A stretch of 42,371 nt of DNA, taken from positions 1-42,371 of the forward strand of contig DAINBU010000034.1 of the NCBI GenBank assembly GCA_036732755.1, read 5' to 3'. The notes under the pieces were generated by a model. That model was not told where the DNA came from. It did no database searches and saw only the letters and a list, made by a program, of their open reading frames with translations. The DNA is from DASRRB01 sp036732755. Lineage in GTDB: Bacteria > Planctomycetota > B15-G4 > SIAN01. Both the position numbers and the translations under genes were made by a program. Positions 7,923 to 16,770 of this stretch are shown here, piece after piece. Position 1 is the stretch's first letter. Every line of letters starts with the position of its first letter.

Positions 7923-10412
7923 TCACGCGGCGGGCGGCGCCCCCGGCTCGGCGACCGGCGGCGGGGTCGGCTCCTCGTCCTCGTGGAGCATCCGGCCGAC
8001 CGATGCCACCTTGTCGTCATCTTCCTTGAATCGGACCAGGCGGACGCCCTGAGTGGCGCGCCCGAGCGTCGAGATGTCGCGCACCGGCGTGCGCACCACC
8101 TGCCCGCGCTGCGTCGCGATCAGCAGGTCGTCGTCGTCCGTGACCTCGAGGACCGCGACCACGTCGCCGTTCCGCTCGGTCGTCTTGATGTTGATGATCC
8201 CCATGCCGCCGCGCCCCTGGACGCGGTACTCGGCGAGCGGCGTCCGCTTCCCGAAGCCGTTCGCGCACACGGTCATCACCGTCGCGTTGGGCGGCGCGAG
8301 GATCAGGCTCACCACGGTGTCGCCCTCGCGCATCTTCATCCCGCGCACGCCGGCCGCCGGCCGCCCCATCGGCCGCGCGTCCTCCGACGAGAAGCAGATC
8401 GCGAAGCCGTCCCTGGACGCGATCAGCATCTGGTCGTCCTTACGCGCGACCCGCACGCCGACCAGCGCGTCGTCGTCGTGCAGCCCGATCGCGATGATCC
8501 CGCCGCGCATCGGCCGCGAGAACGCGGAGAGCTCGGTGCGCTTGATCACGCCGAGCTTCGTGCACATCACGAGGTAGCCGGTCGAGAAGTCGCGCACCGG
8601 GATGACGCGCGTGATCTTCTCCTCGCCCTGCAGCTGCAGCAGGTTCGCGATGGCGCGCCCGCGCGAGTAGCGCGAGAGCAGCGGCAGCTGGTACACCTTG
8701 AGCCAGTGCACGCGACCGCCGTCGGTGAAGAGCAGCAGGTAGTCGTGGTTGTTGGCGATGAAGACCTGCTCGACGAAGTCGTCGTCCTGCGCGTCGGTCC
8801 CGATGATCCCCTTGCCGCCGCGCCGCTGCGCGCGGTACTCGCCGGAGGAGAGGCGCTTCACGTAGCCCATGCGGCTGATCGTGACGGTCATCTCCTCGTC
8901 GGGGATCAGGTCCTCCGGCACGGTGTCGTCGAGCGGCGCGCCGATCTCCGTGCGGCGCGCGTCGCCGAACTCCTTCTCCGTCTTCTCGATCTCCTCCTTG
9001 ACGATCCGGTCGACCTCCTTGGGGTCGCCGAGCACCTTGCGGTAGTAGGCGACCTCGGCCGAGACCTGGCGGTGCTCCTCCTGGATCTTCTCGCGCTCGA
9101 GCGCGGTGAGCCGGTGCAGCCGCATGTCGACGATCGCCTCGGCCTGCCGCTCCGAGAGCGCGATCTGCTTCATCAGGTTGCGGATCGCGTCGGCGCGGTC
9201 GGTCGACGCGCGGATCAGCTTGATCACCTCGTCGAGGCGGTCGAGCGCGATCAGGAAGCCCTCGAGCAGGTGGAGCCGCTCGAGCGCCTTGCCGAGCAGG
9301 TGCTTCGTGCGCCGGACGACGACCTTGCGCCGGTAGGCGATGAATTCGGCGAGCAACTCCTTCAGCGAGAGCGTGCGCGGCCGCCCGTCGACCAGCGCGA
9401 TGTTGATGATCGAGAAGTTCTCCTGCAGCGGCGTGAACTCGTAGAGCCGGTTCAGGATGACGTTGGCGTCCTCGCCCTGCTTGCACTCGACGCAGATGCG
9501 GATGCCGTCCTTGTCGCTCTCGTCGCGGACGTCGGACGCCCCCTCGAGGCGCCCCTCCTTGATCAGGTCGGCGATCTTCTCGATCAGGACCGTCTTGTTG
9601 ACCTGGAACGGGATCTCCGTGATCACGATGCGCTGGCGGTTGCCCCGGCCGGCCTCCTCGAACTCGGCCTTGCCGCGCACCGTGACGGCGCCGCGGCCCG
9701 TGCGATACGCCATCTGCACGCCGTAGGTCCCGCACAGGACCCCGCCGGTCGGGAAGTCGGGCCCCTTCACGAACTCCATCAGCTCGTCGACCGTGATGTC
9801 GGGCCGCTCGATCACCGCCTTCAGCGCCTGGCACACCTCGCCGAGGTTGTGCGGCGGGATCGAGGTCGCCATGCCGACCGCGATGCCGTTGCTGCCGTTG
9901 ACCAGCAGGTTCGGGAAGCGGCTCGGCAGGACGGTCGGCTCCTGCCGCGTGCCCTCGTAGTTCGGCACGAAGTCGACCGTGTCGAGCTCGAGGTCCTCCA
10001 TGAGCGCGGCCGCGGCCGACGTCATGCGCGCCTCGGTGTAACGCATCGCGGCCGGCGGATCGCCGTCGATCGAGCCGAAGTTGCCCTGCCCGTGGATCAG
10101 CGGGTACCGCATGTTGAACGGCTGCGCCATGCGGACGAGGGTCGGGTAGATCACCGACTCGCCGTGCGGGTGGTAGTTGCCGCTCGTGTCGCCGGCGATC
10201 TTCGCGCACTTGCGCTGCTTGCTGCGCGGTCCGAGGTTCAGGTCGTTCATCGCGACGAGGATGCGTCGCTGGGACGGCTTCAACCCGTCGCGGACGTCGG
10301 GGAGCGCGCGGCTCACGATGACCGACATCGCATAGGAGAGGTAGCTGTCCTTCATCTCCTGCTCGAGCAGGAGCGGCCTCTCCGCGTTCGGGATCGCCGG
10401 TGTGTCCGACAC
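7923..10412 (-). CDS. gyrA: DNA gyrase subunit A
   Basis: An 829-residue type II topoisomerase subunit that cleaves and rejoins DNA as an A2B2 complex with GyrB. The N-terminal breakage-reunion domain contains RDGLKPSQRRIL, GNYHPHGES and AAMRYTEARM with the catalytic Tyr125. The C-terminal beta-pinwheel contains the GyrA box QRRGGKG, which distinguishes gyrase from topoisomerase IV ParC. The tail is Pro/Glu/Ala-rich. In the quinolone-determining region E. coli Ser83 is retained (Ser86), but the Asp87 position is Pro90 (GESVIYPTLVRM). The start is a GTG at 10412 with GGAGGAG 11 nt upstream. gyrB is not adjacent. A promoter-like pair lies in the 92-bp upstream gap, so it is probably transcribed on its own. 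Confidence 0.98.
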   Translation of the reverse strand: MSDTPAIPNAERPLLLEQEMKDSYLSYAMSVIVSRALPDVRDGLKPSQRRILVAMNDLNLGPRSKQRKCAKIAGDTSGNYHPHGESVIYPTLVRMAQPFNMRYPLIHGQGNFGSIDGDPPAAMRYTEARMTSAAAALMEDLELDTVDFVPNYEGTRQEPTVLPSRFPNLLVNGSNGIAVGMATSIPPHNLGEVCQALKAVIERPDITVDELMEFVKGPDFPTGGVLCGTYGVQMAYRTGRGAVTVRGKAEFEEAGRGNRQRIVITEIPFQVNKTVLIEKIADLIKEGRLEGASDVRDESDKDGIRICVECKQGEDANVILNRLYEFTPLQENFSIINIALVDGRPRTLSLKELLAEFIAYRRKVVVRRTKHLLGKALERLHLLEGFLIALDRLDEVIKLIRASTDRADAIRNLMKQIALSERQAEAIVDMRLHRLTALEREKIQEEHRQVSAEVAYYRKVLGDPKEVDRIVKEEIEKTEKEFGDARRTEIGAPLDDTVPEDLIPDEEMTVTISRMGYVKRLSSGEYRAQRRGGKGIIGTDAQDDDFVEQVFIANNHDYLLLFTDGGRVHWLKVYQLPLLSRYSRGRAIANLLQLQGEEKITRVIPVRDFSTGYLVMCTKLGVIKRTELSAFSRPMRGGIIAIGLHDDDALVGVRVARKDDQMLIASRDGFAICFSSEDARPMGRPAAGVRGMKMREGDTVVSLILAPPNATVMTVCANGFGKRTPLAEYRVQGRGGMGIINIKTTERNGDVVAVLEVTDDDDLLIATQRGQVVRTPVRDISTLGRATQGVRLVRFKEDDDKVASVGRMLHEDEEPTPPPVAEPGAPPAA

Positions 10413-10460
10413 GATGGTGCTCGCTCCTCCGCCCGATACGTCGCGAAATCGAAGGGGGGG

Positions 10461-10488
10461 ATTATCGCCGACCGCGCCCCGTTTTCAT
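10461..10488 (-). promoter_or_regulatory. Candidate sigma-70-type promoter of gyrA
   Basis: On the minus strand ATGAAA (10488-10483) and GATAAT (10466-10461) are separated by 16 bp. They match TTGACA at four positions and TATAAT at five. The -10 lies about 48 bp before the GTG start, in the only AT-rich patch of the gap. Confidence 0.4.
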
Positions 10489-10504
10489 GCGCGCGGAACG
10501 GGTC

Positions 10505-12160
10505 TCAAACCACGGCGAAGAGCACCGTCAGGGCGACCGCGGAGAGGCCGAAAAAAACGGCGAGTCCGAGCAGTTCCCGCTTGAGTCGGACGGGGAACGG
10601 CGCACGGTTTCGGGGCGCCGCGACGTCGTCTCCCTCGCTCCAGCGCGGCGCTTCGGGAGCCTCGCTCCGCGGCCGCGGAGCCCGCCGCAGCAGGACCACC
10701 GTCGCCGCCGCGCCCGCCGCGGCGAGCCCGGCGAGCCCGCCCGCCCCGGTCTTTGCGATCGCCACCTCGAGCAGGGCGAGCAGCACGACGACGACGAGCA
10801 GCGCGAAGACGCGCGCGCCGTCGCTCCCCGGGTCGATGCGGCCGCGGAACGGCGCGGCGAAGGGCAGCTCCGGCTCGGGCGCGTGCGCCGTCGCGACGAC
10901 GGCCGTCGCGAACGCGAGCGCCACCGCGCCCGCCGCGAGCCCGAACGCGACGCCGCGGTCCGACACCACGAGCAGGGTGACCAGGAGCTCGAGCGGCAGC
11001 ACGACCGCGAGCCAGAGCGCCTTGCGCGAGCCGGTCGCGAGCGCGCTCCCGCGCTCGCCGCGGAAACACGCGAGCCAGAATCCACCGCGGTATGAATCGC
11101 TGTGGCGCAGGAACGCGGCCGCCAGCGCCATCACCAGCGCCGGCAGGTTCGCGAACAGGAAGGCGAAGAGCCCGCGATCGTCGGCGCCGCGCCCCATCGC
11201 CAGGAACAGGAGCGGATAGGCGAGCAGCGGGTAAGTCTGGATGCGGAAGGTACGCTCGCGGCGCAGCAGCGCCATGCCGAGCCGGAACGTCGGCCGCTCC
11301 TCCGGATGGACGAAGCCGCGCTCGAAGAGGCGTGCGAGCCACCGCCGCCGCGGCCGCGCGCGCGCCGGCTCCGTCTGCTCGAAGCGGTCGAGCAGGCGCA
11401 CGTAGCCGGGCGCCGCGACCGCGAGCAGCACGCCGGCGAGCGCGCTCGCCGCGGCCGCCGCCGCCGCGAGCGGCGCCTGCGCCCCGGGATCGCCCGACAC
11501 GAAGAGGCCGAGATGGGCGAACCACGTGGTCGGCAGGCCGCGCAGCTCCGCGAAGCGCGCGAGCCCGCTCCCCCCCGCCGATCCGCGCAGGAAGAGCAGC
11601 CACGTCCCCGTCCCCGCGAGCAGGAAGAGCACGCGCGCCCAGACCAGCAGATCGCGCAGCCGCACGAACGACGGGACGACGCGGCGCGCCGCGACCAGCA
11701 GCGCGACCGCCGTCGCCGCGAGCCACGCCTCCAGCAGCAGCACGACCGGCACCAGCGCGAGCGGCGCGAGGGACCTTCCCCCGATCGCGCCCGCGAGCGC
11801 GAGCGGAAGCGCGAGCGCCGTCCCCTTGATCGCGAGGGGCAGCAGCAGCGCCGCGAGCCGCGCGCGCAGGTAGGCGCCCGGCCGGACCGCCAGCGTGCGC
11901 AGCAGCGGCACGTCGCGCGGATCGAGGAAGGTGGTCGCCGCGTCGCCGACCGCGTCGAGCAGCGCGAAGAGCCCGACGAACAGGAACGCGAGCGGCAGCC
12001 CTTCGGACGACGGCATGCCGCGCGTCGCGCCGCCCGCGAGGAGGCCGACCAGCGAGGAGAGCAGGACGCCCGAGAAGAGCGACGACTCGCCGCGCCCCGA
12101 GCCCTCGACCACGTCGAGGCGCAGGCAGTGGAGCACGAGCGCCCGGCTCGTCGCCTTCAC
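10505..12160 (-). CDS. Multispanning membrane protein, probable ABC-exporter permease
   Basis: A 551-residue, Leu/Ala-rich integral membrane protein with about 10-12 predicted helices in two halves. The halves are separated by an Arg-rich cytoplasmic stretch near residues 250-275 (ARPRRRWLARLFERGF). No catalytic motif is visible. The C-terminal region has a charged loop (residues ~490-520) and a final helix. Its size, two-half build and position a few genes after an ABC ATPase (13409-14191) fit an ABC-2-like permease, but I cannot assign a family from sequence alone. The GTG start at 12160 has no Shine-Dalgarno sequence. It overlaps the TGA of a 16-codon mini-ORF, suggesting initiation by coupling. 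The last gene of the array; gyrA follows after 92 bp. Confidence 0.8.
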   Translation of the reverse strand: MKATSRALVLHCLRLDVVEGSGRGESSLFSGVLLSSLVGLLAGGATRGMPSSEGLPLAFLFVGLFALLDAVGDAATTFLDPRDVPLLRTLAVRPGAYLRARLAALLLPLAIKGTALALPLALAGAIGGRSLAPLALVPVVLLLEAWLAATAVALLVAARRVVPSFVRLRDLLVWARVLFLLAGTGTWLLFLRGSAGGSGLARFAELRGLPTTWFAHLGLFVSGDPGAQAPLAAAAAAASALAGVLLAVAAPGYVRLLDRFEQTEPARARPRRRWLARLFERGFVHPEERPTFRLGMALLRRERTFRIQTYPLLAYPLLFLAMGRGADDRGLFAFLFANLPALVMALAAAFLRHSDSYRGGFWLACFRGERGSALATGSRKALWLAVVLPLELLVTLLVVSDRGVAFGLAAGAVALAFATAVVATAHAPEPELPFAAPFRGRIDPGSDGARVFALLVVVVLLALLEVAIAKTGAGGLAGLAAAGAAATVVLLRRAPRPRSEAPEAPRWSEGDDVAAPRNRAPFPVRLKRELLGLAVFFGLSAVALTVLFAVV

Positions 12161-12207
12161 GCGACGCTCATCTGCCGCTTGACCACGGCGCGATAGCGCC
12201 GATTCAT
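12157..12207 (-). CDS. 16-codon mini-ORF bridging two genes (possible coupling leader peptide)
   Basis: ATG...TGA encodes MNRRYRAVVKRQMSVA, a basic 16-residue peptide. Its ATG shares one base with the TGA of the parvulin-like lipoprotein gene (TGATG). Its own TGA overlaps the GTG start of the membrane protein (GTGA). This double overlap would let ribosomes reinitiate twice and carry translation across a 46-bp gap that has no RBS. It could equally be chance; no homology can be judged at this length. Confidence 0.3.
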   Translation of the reverse strand: MNRRYRAVVKRQMSVA

Positions 12208-13355
12208 CAATGATCCTTGCGCGCCTTGCCGTCGATCGCGTCGTCGGGGCTGCGGTACTTGAGCGGCAGCTCGGGCTTGCCGACCGGCGCGATGTCGTCC
12301 GGGCCGAACCGCTTCGGCGGCGGCACCTGCACGCCCGGCGGCAGCACGCGGAGGATGCGCTCCTTGTCGCTGCGCACTCGAATCGCCGTCCAGATCCGGC
12401 CGAAATCCTTCTGGCTCAACGGGTTCACGGCGTAGCGCGCGTTGACCGTGCGCGTCAGCACCTGCTCCTGGCGGTGCTTCTCGTCGACGTGCGAGTGCTT
12501 CTCGCAGGCGATCAGGTAGGCGAACCACCGGTCGAAGATCGGGCCGACCACGTCGCCCGGCTCGAGGCCGAAGACGATCTGCTCGAAGGGGTAGCGGCCC
12601 AGGTTCTCGCCGCGCAGGTTGTTGCCGAACCAGCCGCCGGTCATCTTCCCCTGGTCGTCCTCGCTGTTCTGCTTGATGACCTTCTCGAACGCGATGCCGC
12701 GGTCGATCTTGTCGGCGGCCCGCTCGAGCCGCTCCTTCATGCCGGGAAGGACGTCGTAGTAGTAGAGGAGGACGGCGCGCTGCTCGAGGAGGCTCGCGAG
12801 GAGCGAGTTGACGAACATCCCCTCGTTGGCGACCGGCCTGATCGAGCGCGCGTTCGCGAGGTAGCCGTCGAACTCCGCGATCGACACCGGCGCGACCGGG
12901 ACCCTCAGGTGCTCGACGGGATGGGTCTGGCCCGGATTCGCCGGATCGGGCTCCTGCGTCGTGACCTTCTGCGGTGGCAGCCCCTCGAGCCAGATCTCGA
13001 AGGCGGTCTCGGGCGCGAGCGGACCGAACTCCGCTCGCCGGCCGTCCTTGCCGAGCGCCGCGAGATGGAGGTCGCCCGTCGGGTCGGCGCCGGGCACGGT
13101 GCACTTCTTCACGTGCAGCTTGCGCTCGGGAGCGGGCGGCGGCGCGTCCTTCGGCGCCGCGTCCTGCGCCGGCTTCGCCGGCTCCTTGGCAGGCTCTTTG
13201 GCAGGCTCCTTCGCGGGCTCCTTCGGCGGCTCGTGCGCGGGCGGCGGCGGGGTCTCCTGCGCGGTGGAGCAGGCGATCGCGCCGAGCGCGACGGCGCCCG
13301 CGAACGCGAGGACGCGAAGCGGCGCGCCGCGCCGATCGGGATCGGATCGAACCAT
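12207..13355 (-). CDS. Lipoprotein with a parvulin-like (PpiC/SurA/PrsA) peptidyl-prolyl isomerase domain
   Basis: A 382-residue protein. A lipobox (ALGAIAC, Cys29) ends the signal peptide. A Pro/Lys/Glu linker with four KEPA repeats (residues 45-60) spaces the globular part from the membrane. Residues about 205-290 show the rotamase order: AFEKVIKQNSEDDQGK, then GGWFG, then PFEQIVFGLEPGDVVGPI and FDRWFAYLI, parallel to 'F..lA...S.D...GGdlGwf...F..A.f.L..GevS.PV.t..GyhiI' in PpiC proteins. It would act outside the cytoplasmic membrane as a folding helper for exported proteins, as PrsA does. It sits between an ABC ATPase gene (53 bp upstream) and a permease-like gene, which suggests a role beside that transporter. 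ATG at 13355 was chosen because it begins the lipoprotein signal. Confidence 0.82.
   Translation of the reverse strand: MVRSDPDRRGAPLRVLAFAGAVALGAIACSTAQETPPPPAHEPPKEPAKEPAKEPAKEPAKPAQDAAPKDAPPPAPERKLHVKKCTVPGADPTGDLHLAALGKDGRRAEFGPLAPETAFEIWLEGLPPQKVTTQEPDPANPGQTHPVEHLRVPVAPVSIAEFDGYLANARSIRPVANEGMFVNSLLASLLEQRAVLLYYYDVLPGMKERLERAADKIDRGIAFEKVIKQNSEDDQGKMTGGWFGNNLRGENLGRYPFEQIVFGLEPGDVVGPIFDRWFAYLIACEKHSHVDEKHRQEQVLTRTVNARYAVNPLSQKDFGRIWTAIRVRSDKERILRVLPPGVQVPPPKRFGPDDIAPVGKPELPLKYRSPDDAIDGKARKDH
13176..13223 (-). repeat. Four tandem 12-bp units encoding Lys-Glu-Pro-Ala
   Basis: Inside the lipoprotein gene, four imperfect 12-nt units each encode KEPA. The two middle units differ by one or a few synonymous changes, so the repeat number may vary by unequal crossing-over or slippage without breaking the frame. 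Confidence 0.75.
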
Positions 13356-13408
13356 GGAATCGGAGCTCCTCGGTGCGCGCCTCGGGGTTCTCCCGAAGCC
13401 GCGGCAAT

Positions 13409-14191
13409 CTACGGCCTGAGACGGGTCGCGTTGAGGAATCGTTCCGCGCGCTCCTCGACGCCGTGCTCCTGCGCGAGCTCGCGGAAAACCTCCTCCAGAG
13501 ATGCCCTGCCCTGGTCGTGCAGCAGCTGCGCGGGCGCGCCGTCGGCAACGATTTCCCCCTCCCGCAGCATGACCACGCGCGTCGCGAGGCTCTCCGCCAC
13601 GTCGAGCAGGTGCGACGCATAGAAGATCGCGACGCCGCGCGCGGCGAGCCGCTTCAGGATCTCCTTCACCAGCAGCACGGTCGCCGCGTCGAGCCCGAAG
13701 AGCGGCTCGTCGAGGATCACGAGGCGCGGGTCGTCGACGAAGGCGCACGCGAGCGCGGCGCGCTGCCGGTTGCCGCGCGAGCAGTGGGCGAGCGGCAGGT
13801 CGGCGAGCTCGGAGATGCCGAGCGCTTCCATGAGGGAGACGGCGCGCACCGCCGCGGTGCGCTCGTCGAGGCCGCGCACGCCGGCCACGAACTCGAGTTG
13901 CTCGCGCGGCGTCAGGACGTCGTAGAGCGGCACCTGCTCGGGCAGGAAGGCGAGCTGGCGGCGGATCGCGTCGGCGTCGGTCCGCGGGTCGAGCCCGAGC
14001 ACGCGCGCCTCGCCGCCGTCGCGCTCGATCTGGCCGGTCAGGATGCGGATCGTGGTCGACTTGCCGGCGCCGTTGGGCCCGAGGAAGGCGACCACCTCGC
14101 CCGGCTCGATGCGGAAGCTCACGTCGCGCAGGACGACGCGCTCGCCGAACCGCTTGGTCAGCCCGGTCACTTCGATCGCCGCGCCGCTCAT
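13409..14191 (-). CDS. ABC transporter ATP-binding protein (ABC-2/CcmA-like)
   Basis: A 260-residue cytoplasmic ATPase. Walker A is GPNGAGKS (38-45), followed by a Q-loop-like LAFLPEQVPLYDVLT, a signature at HCSRGNRQRAALA, Walker B LVILDEPLFGLD and the switch His in ASHLLD. The signature departs from LSGGQ: Cys replaces Leu and Arg-Gly-Asn replaces Gly-Gly-Gln. The overall pattern (DEPLFGLD, HLLDVAE, EGEIVADG) is that of exporter ATPases of the ABC-2 group rather than importers. The start ATG at 14191 lies 2 nt after the stop of the FtsX permease gene. Its likely membrane partner is the multispanning protein at 10505-12160, with the parvulin lipoprotein encoded in between. Confidence 0.92.
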   Translation of the reverse strand: MSGAAIEVTGLTKRFGERVVLRDVSFRIEPGEVVAFLGPNGAGKSTTIRILTGQIERDGGEARVLGLDPRTDADAIRRQLAFLPEQVPLYDVLTPREQLEFVAGVRGLDERTAAVRAVSLMEALGISELADLPLAHCSRGNRQRAALACAFVDDPRLVILDEPLFGLDAATVLLVKEILKRLAARGVAIFYASHLLDVAESLATRVVMLREGEIVADGAPAQLLHDQGRASLEEVFRELAQEHGVEERAERFLNATRLRP

Positions 14192-14193
14192 GT

Positions 14194-16770
14194 TCAGGCC
14201 ATCGTATCGAGCAGCGCGGTGCGCGGCGTCGCGCGCGCCGCGGCGCGCGCCGGCGCGAGGCCCGCGAGCAGCCCGGTCAGCGCCGCGCCGGCGATCGTCG
14301 CCGCCGCGATCGCCCACGACGGCCGCACGACCACGCTGAAGCCCTGCTCCTCGAGCGACAGCAGGCGCAGCACCGCCGCCGCCGTGCCGATCCCGAAGAG
14401 GACGCCGAAGGCGCCGCCCGCCAGCCCGAGCAGGACTCCCTCGGTGCGGATCATCCGGCCGATCAGTCGGCGCGGCGCCCCGAGCGCGCGCAGCAGCGCG
14501 ATCTCGCGCCGCCGCAGCAGCACCGAGATCAGCAGCGTGTGGAGCGTGCCGAGGAAGGCGACCGTCACCGCGAGCCCCTCCTGCGCGAGCAGCAGCGCCC
14601 AGTAGCGGTGGAAGATCGCCATCACGTTCGCGCGCACCGTCGCCTGGTCGATCACGATGCCGGGATGGACCGAGGAGAAGAGCCGCGCCACGTCGACGCG
14701 CACCGCGTCGAGCGGCCGCGTGCCGTCGAGCGTGATGCCGAACTCCTGCGCCTCGTGGTCGCCCCAGACGGCGCGGTAGAGGTCGTCGTCGATCCAGATC
14801 ACGCCGCGCGGCCAGCTGTAGTCGGCGACGACGGCGAGGACCGGGAACGACCGCCGCCCCTGCGGCGTCGGCAGCTCGAGCGCCGTCCCGCGACCCTTGC
14901 CGAAGCGGCGCGCGAACCCCTCGCTGACGAAGACCCCGTCGCCGCGACCGAGCCGCGCGCGGTCGCCCTCGACCCCCTCGATCAGGTGGGCGCGGCCCGC
15001 CTTTTCCGGCGCGGCGCCGTCGAGCGCGAGCAGCAGGATGCGATCCCCCTCGTAGGGCATGCGCGTGAAGCGCAGCGCATGGACGTGAAGAACCCCCTCG
15101 ATCTTCTGCACGTCGTCGGCGAGCGCGGCGTCGAAGCTCGCCCCCTGCAGCCCCGACGAGAGGAAGTCGCGGCTCATCACGAAGAGGTCCTCCCCCACCG
15201 TCTCGTCGAACCAGTCGTCGAGCATCCGCTCGTAGCTCTTGACCAGGACGTCGGTCGAGTAGACCAGCCCGAAGGCGAGCGTGATGGCGACGACCGTGAG
15301 CGAGGTCGGGCCGACCGCGCGCTCGCAGTGGTCGCGCGCCAGCCGTCCCGCCGGACCGAGCAGCCGCAGGAGCAGCGGCCCCGTCCGCGCGAGCAGCAAC
15401 GAGAGGAGCGGATGGGCGCCGAGCGCGAAGGCCCCGACCAGCAGCAGCGCGGCGAAGTAGCCCGCGTGCGGCACGCCGAGCCCGCCCGAACGGATCAGGA
15501 GTCCCGACGCCGCGGCGAGCAGCAGCGCGCCCGCGAGCAGGAGCAGGCGCGGCGGCGCCGCGCGCACCTCGGTCCGTTCGGCGCGCAGCCCTTCGAGCGG
15601 CGAGCGGCGCGCCACCGACAGCGCCGGCGGCACGACCGCGATCAGGGCGGCGGCGAGCCCCGCCGCGGCGCCGAGCAGCGACTCGCCGAGCGTCGGCGCG
15701 CTCACCACCGGCTCGATGCGGTCGAAGGTGCTGCCGACCGTGTCCCAGAAGAGCTGCGACATGAGGCGCGCGAGCAGCCGCCCGAGCAGCAGCCCGCCGC
15801 CCGCGCCCGCGAGCCCGATCACCGCGCCCTCGAGCACGAGCAGGCGGCGCAGCCCCGCCGCCGGCAGTCCGAGGCAGCGCGCGATCGAGAGCTCGCGCCG
15901 CCGCTCCGCGAGCGCCATCGAGAGCGTGCTGTGGACGAGGAACGCCGAAATCAGGAGCGAGAGCATCGAGAGGAAGCGCAGCCCGAGCCGGAAGCTCCCG
16001 AGCGTCGCGTCGAACTCGCGCGCGAGCTCGAGCGGATCGGAGAGGATCGCGCGGCCGGCGACGATCCGCTCGACGTCGGCGCGCACCTCCGCGGCGTCGG
16101 CGCCGGGGCTCAGGAAGATCTGGATGCGATCGACCGAGCCGTCGAGGCTGGTGAGCTCCAGCGCGTCGGCGAGGCGGGCGCCGAAGGCGTAGGGCCCGAA
16201 CGCGCCCGGCATCCAGCCGTCGCGCAGGTAGCCGGCGACGCGCATCGTCTTCATTCCACGCGGTGTCGCCAGTTCGAGCGCCGCGCCGAGCGCGAAGGCG
16301 GGCTCGGAGCGCAGCCGCTCCGGCACGAAGATCGGCACGCCCCCCTGCAGCAGCGCGAGCGGGCTCGCGAAGGCGGCGACGACGTCGCGCGCGACGACCC
16401 CGCCCTCTTCCGGCATCCGGTCGGGATCGACGCCGATCAGCAGCGCCGTGAGCGCGACCGGCTGCGTCGTCTCGATCGTGCGCACCACCGCCGGCACCGC
16501 GGCGCGCACCCCCGCCACCTTCACCAGCTCGTCGGCGAGCTCCGGCTTCATCCCGCCCCGCCCGCCGCGCAGCACGAGCTCCGCCCCGCCCGCGCGCATG
16601 CGCGCGGCGCGCTCGAACGAGTCGAGGATCCCCCGATTGAGGGCGACCATCGCCAAAAAGGCCGCGACGCCGAGCGCCACGCTCGACAGCGCGAGCGTCG
16701 TGCGCAGCCGGTGGCGCCGGAAGTGGCGCAGCGACAGCAGCGGCAGCAGCTGCAGCGCGCGCGCGCTCAC
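14194..16770 (-). CDS. ABC transporter permease with two FtsX (MacB/LolC-type) domains
   Basis: An 858-residue membrane protein built as two halves. An N-terminal helix (TTLALSSVALGVAAFLAMVAL) is followed by a large extracytoplasmic domain (residues ~50-255). A first three-helix FtsX unit carries the ALAERRRELSIARCLGLP coupling motif and GLAGAGGGLLLGRLLARL. Several further helices follow, then a second extracytoplasmic domain and a second FtsX unit with LLRRREIALLRALGAPRRL and GLAGGAFGVLFGIG. Double-length FtsX permeases of this kind act as 'mechanotransmission' or lipoprotein/peptide exporters with a LolD/MacB ATPase. That ATPase is encoded just upstream, and the GTG start overlaps its stop (GTGA). 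The substrate is unknown. Confidence 0.93.
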   Translation of the reverse strand: MSARALQLLPLLSLRHFRRHRLRTTLALSSVALGVAAFLAMVALNRGILDSFERAARMRAGGAELVLRGGRGGMKPELADELVKVAGVRAAVPAVVRTIETTQPVALTALLIGVDPDRMPEEGGVVARDVVAAFASPLALLQGGVPIFVPERLRSEPAFALGAALELATPRGMKTMRVAGYLRDGWMPGAFGPYAFGARLADALELTSLDGSVDRIQIFLSPGADAAEVRADVERIVAGRAILSDPLELAREFDATLGSFRLGLRFLSMLSLLISAFLVHSTLSMALAERRRELSIARCLGLPAAGLRRLLVLEGAVIGLAGAGGGLLLGRLLARLMSQLFWDTVGSTFDRIEPVVSAPTLGESLLGAAAGLAAALIAVVPPALSVARRSPLEGLRAERTEVRAAPPRLLLLAGALLLAAASGLLIRSGGLGVPHAGYFAALLLVGAFALGAHPLLSLLLARTGPLLLRLLGPAGRLARDHCERAVGPTSLTVVAITLAFGLVYSTDVLVKSYERMLDDWFDETVGEDLFVMSRDFLSSGLQGASFDAALADDVQKIEGVLHVHALRFTRMPYEGDRILLLALDGAAPEKAGRAHLIEGVEGDRARLGRGDGVFVSEGFARRFGKGRGTALELPTPQGRRSFPVLAVVADYSWPRGVIWIDDDLYRAVWGDHEAQEFGITLDGTRPLDAVRVDVARLFSSVHPGIVIDQATVRANVMAIFHRYWALLLAQEGLAVTVAFLGTLHTLLISVLLRRREIALLRALGAPRRLIGRMIRTEGVLLGLAGGAFGVLFGIGTAAAVLRLLSLEEQGFSVVVRPSWAIAAATIAGAALTGLLAGLAPARAAARATPRTALLDTMA

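Noticed and set aside
7983..11219. 1078-aa open frame on the plus strand opposite gyrA and the permease gene
   Set aside because: It is antisense to gyrA, has a skewed Arg/Val/Glu/Asp/His composition and no domain. It is a by-product of high GC content.
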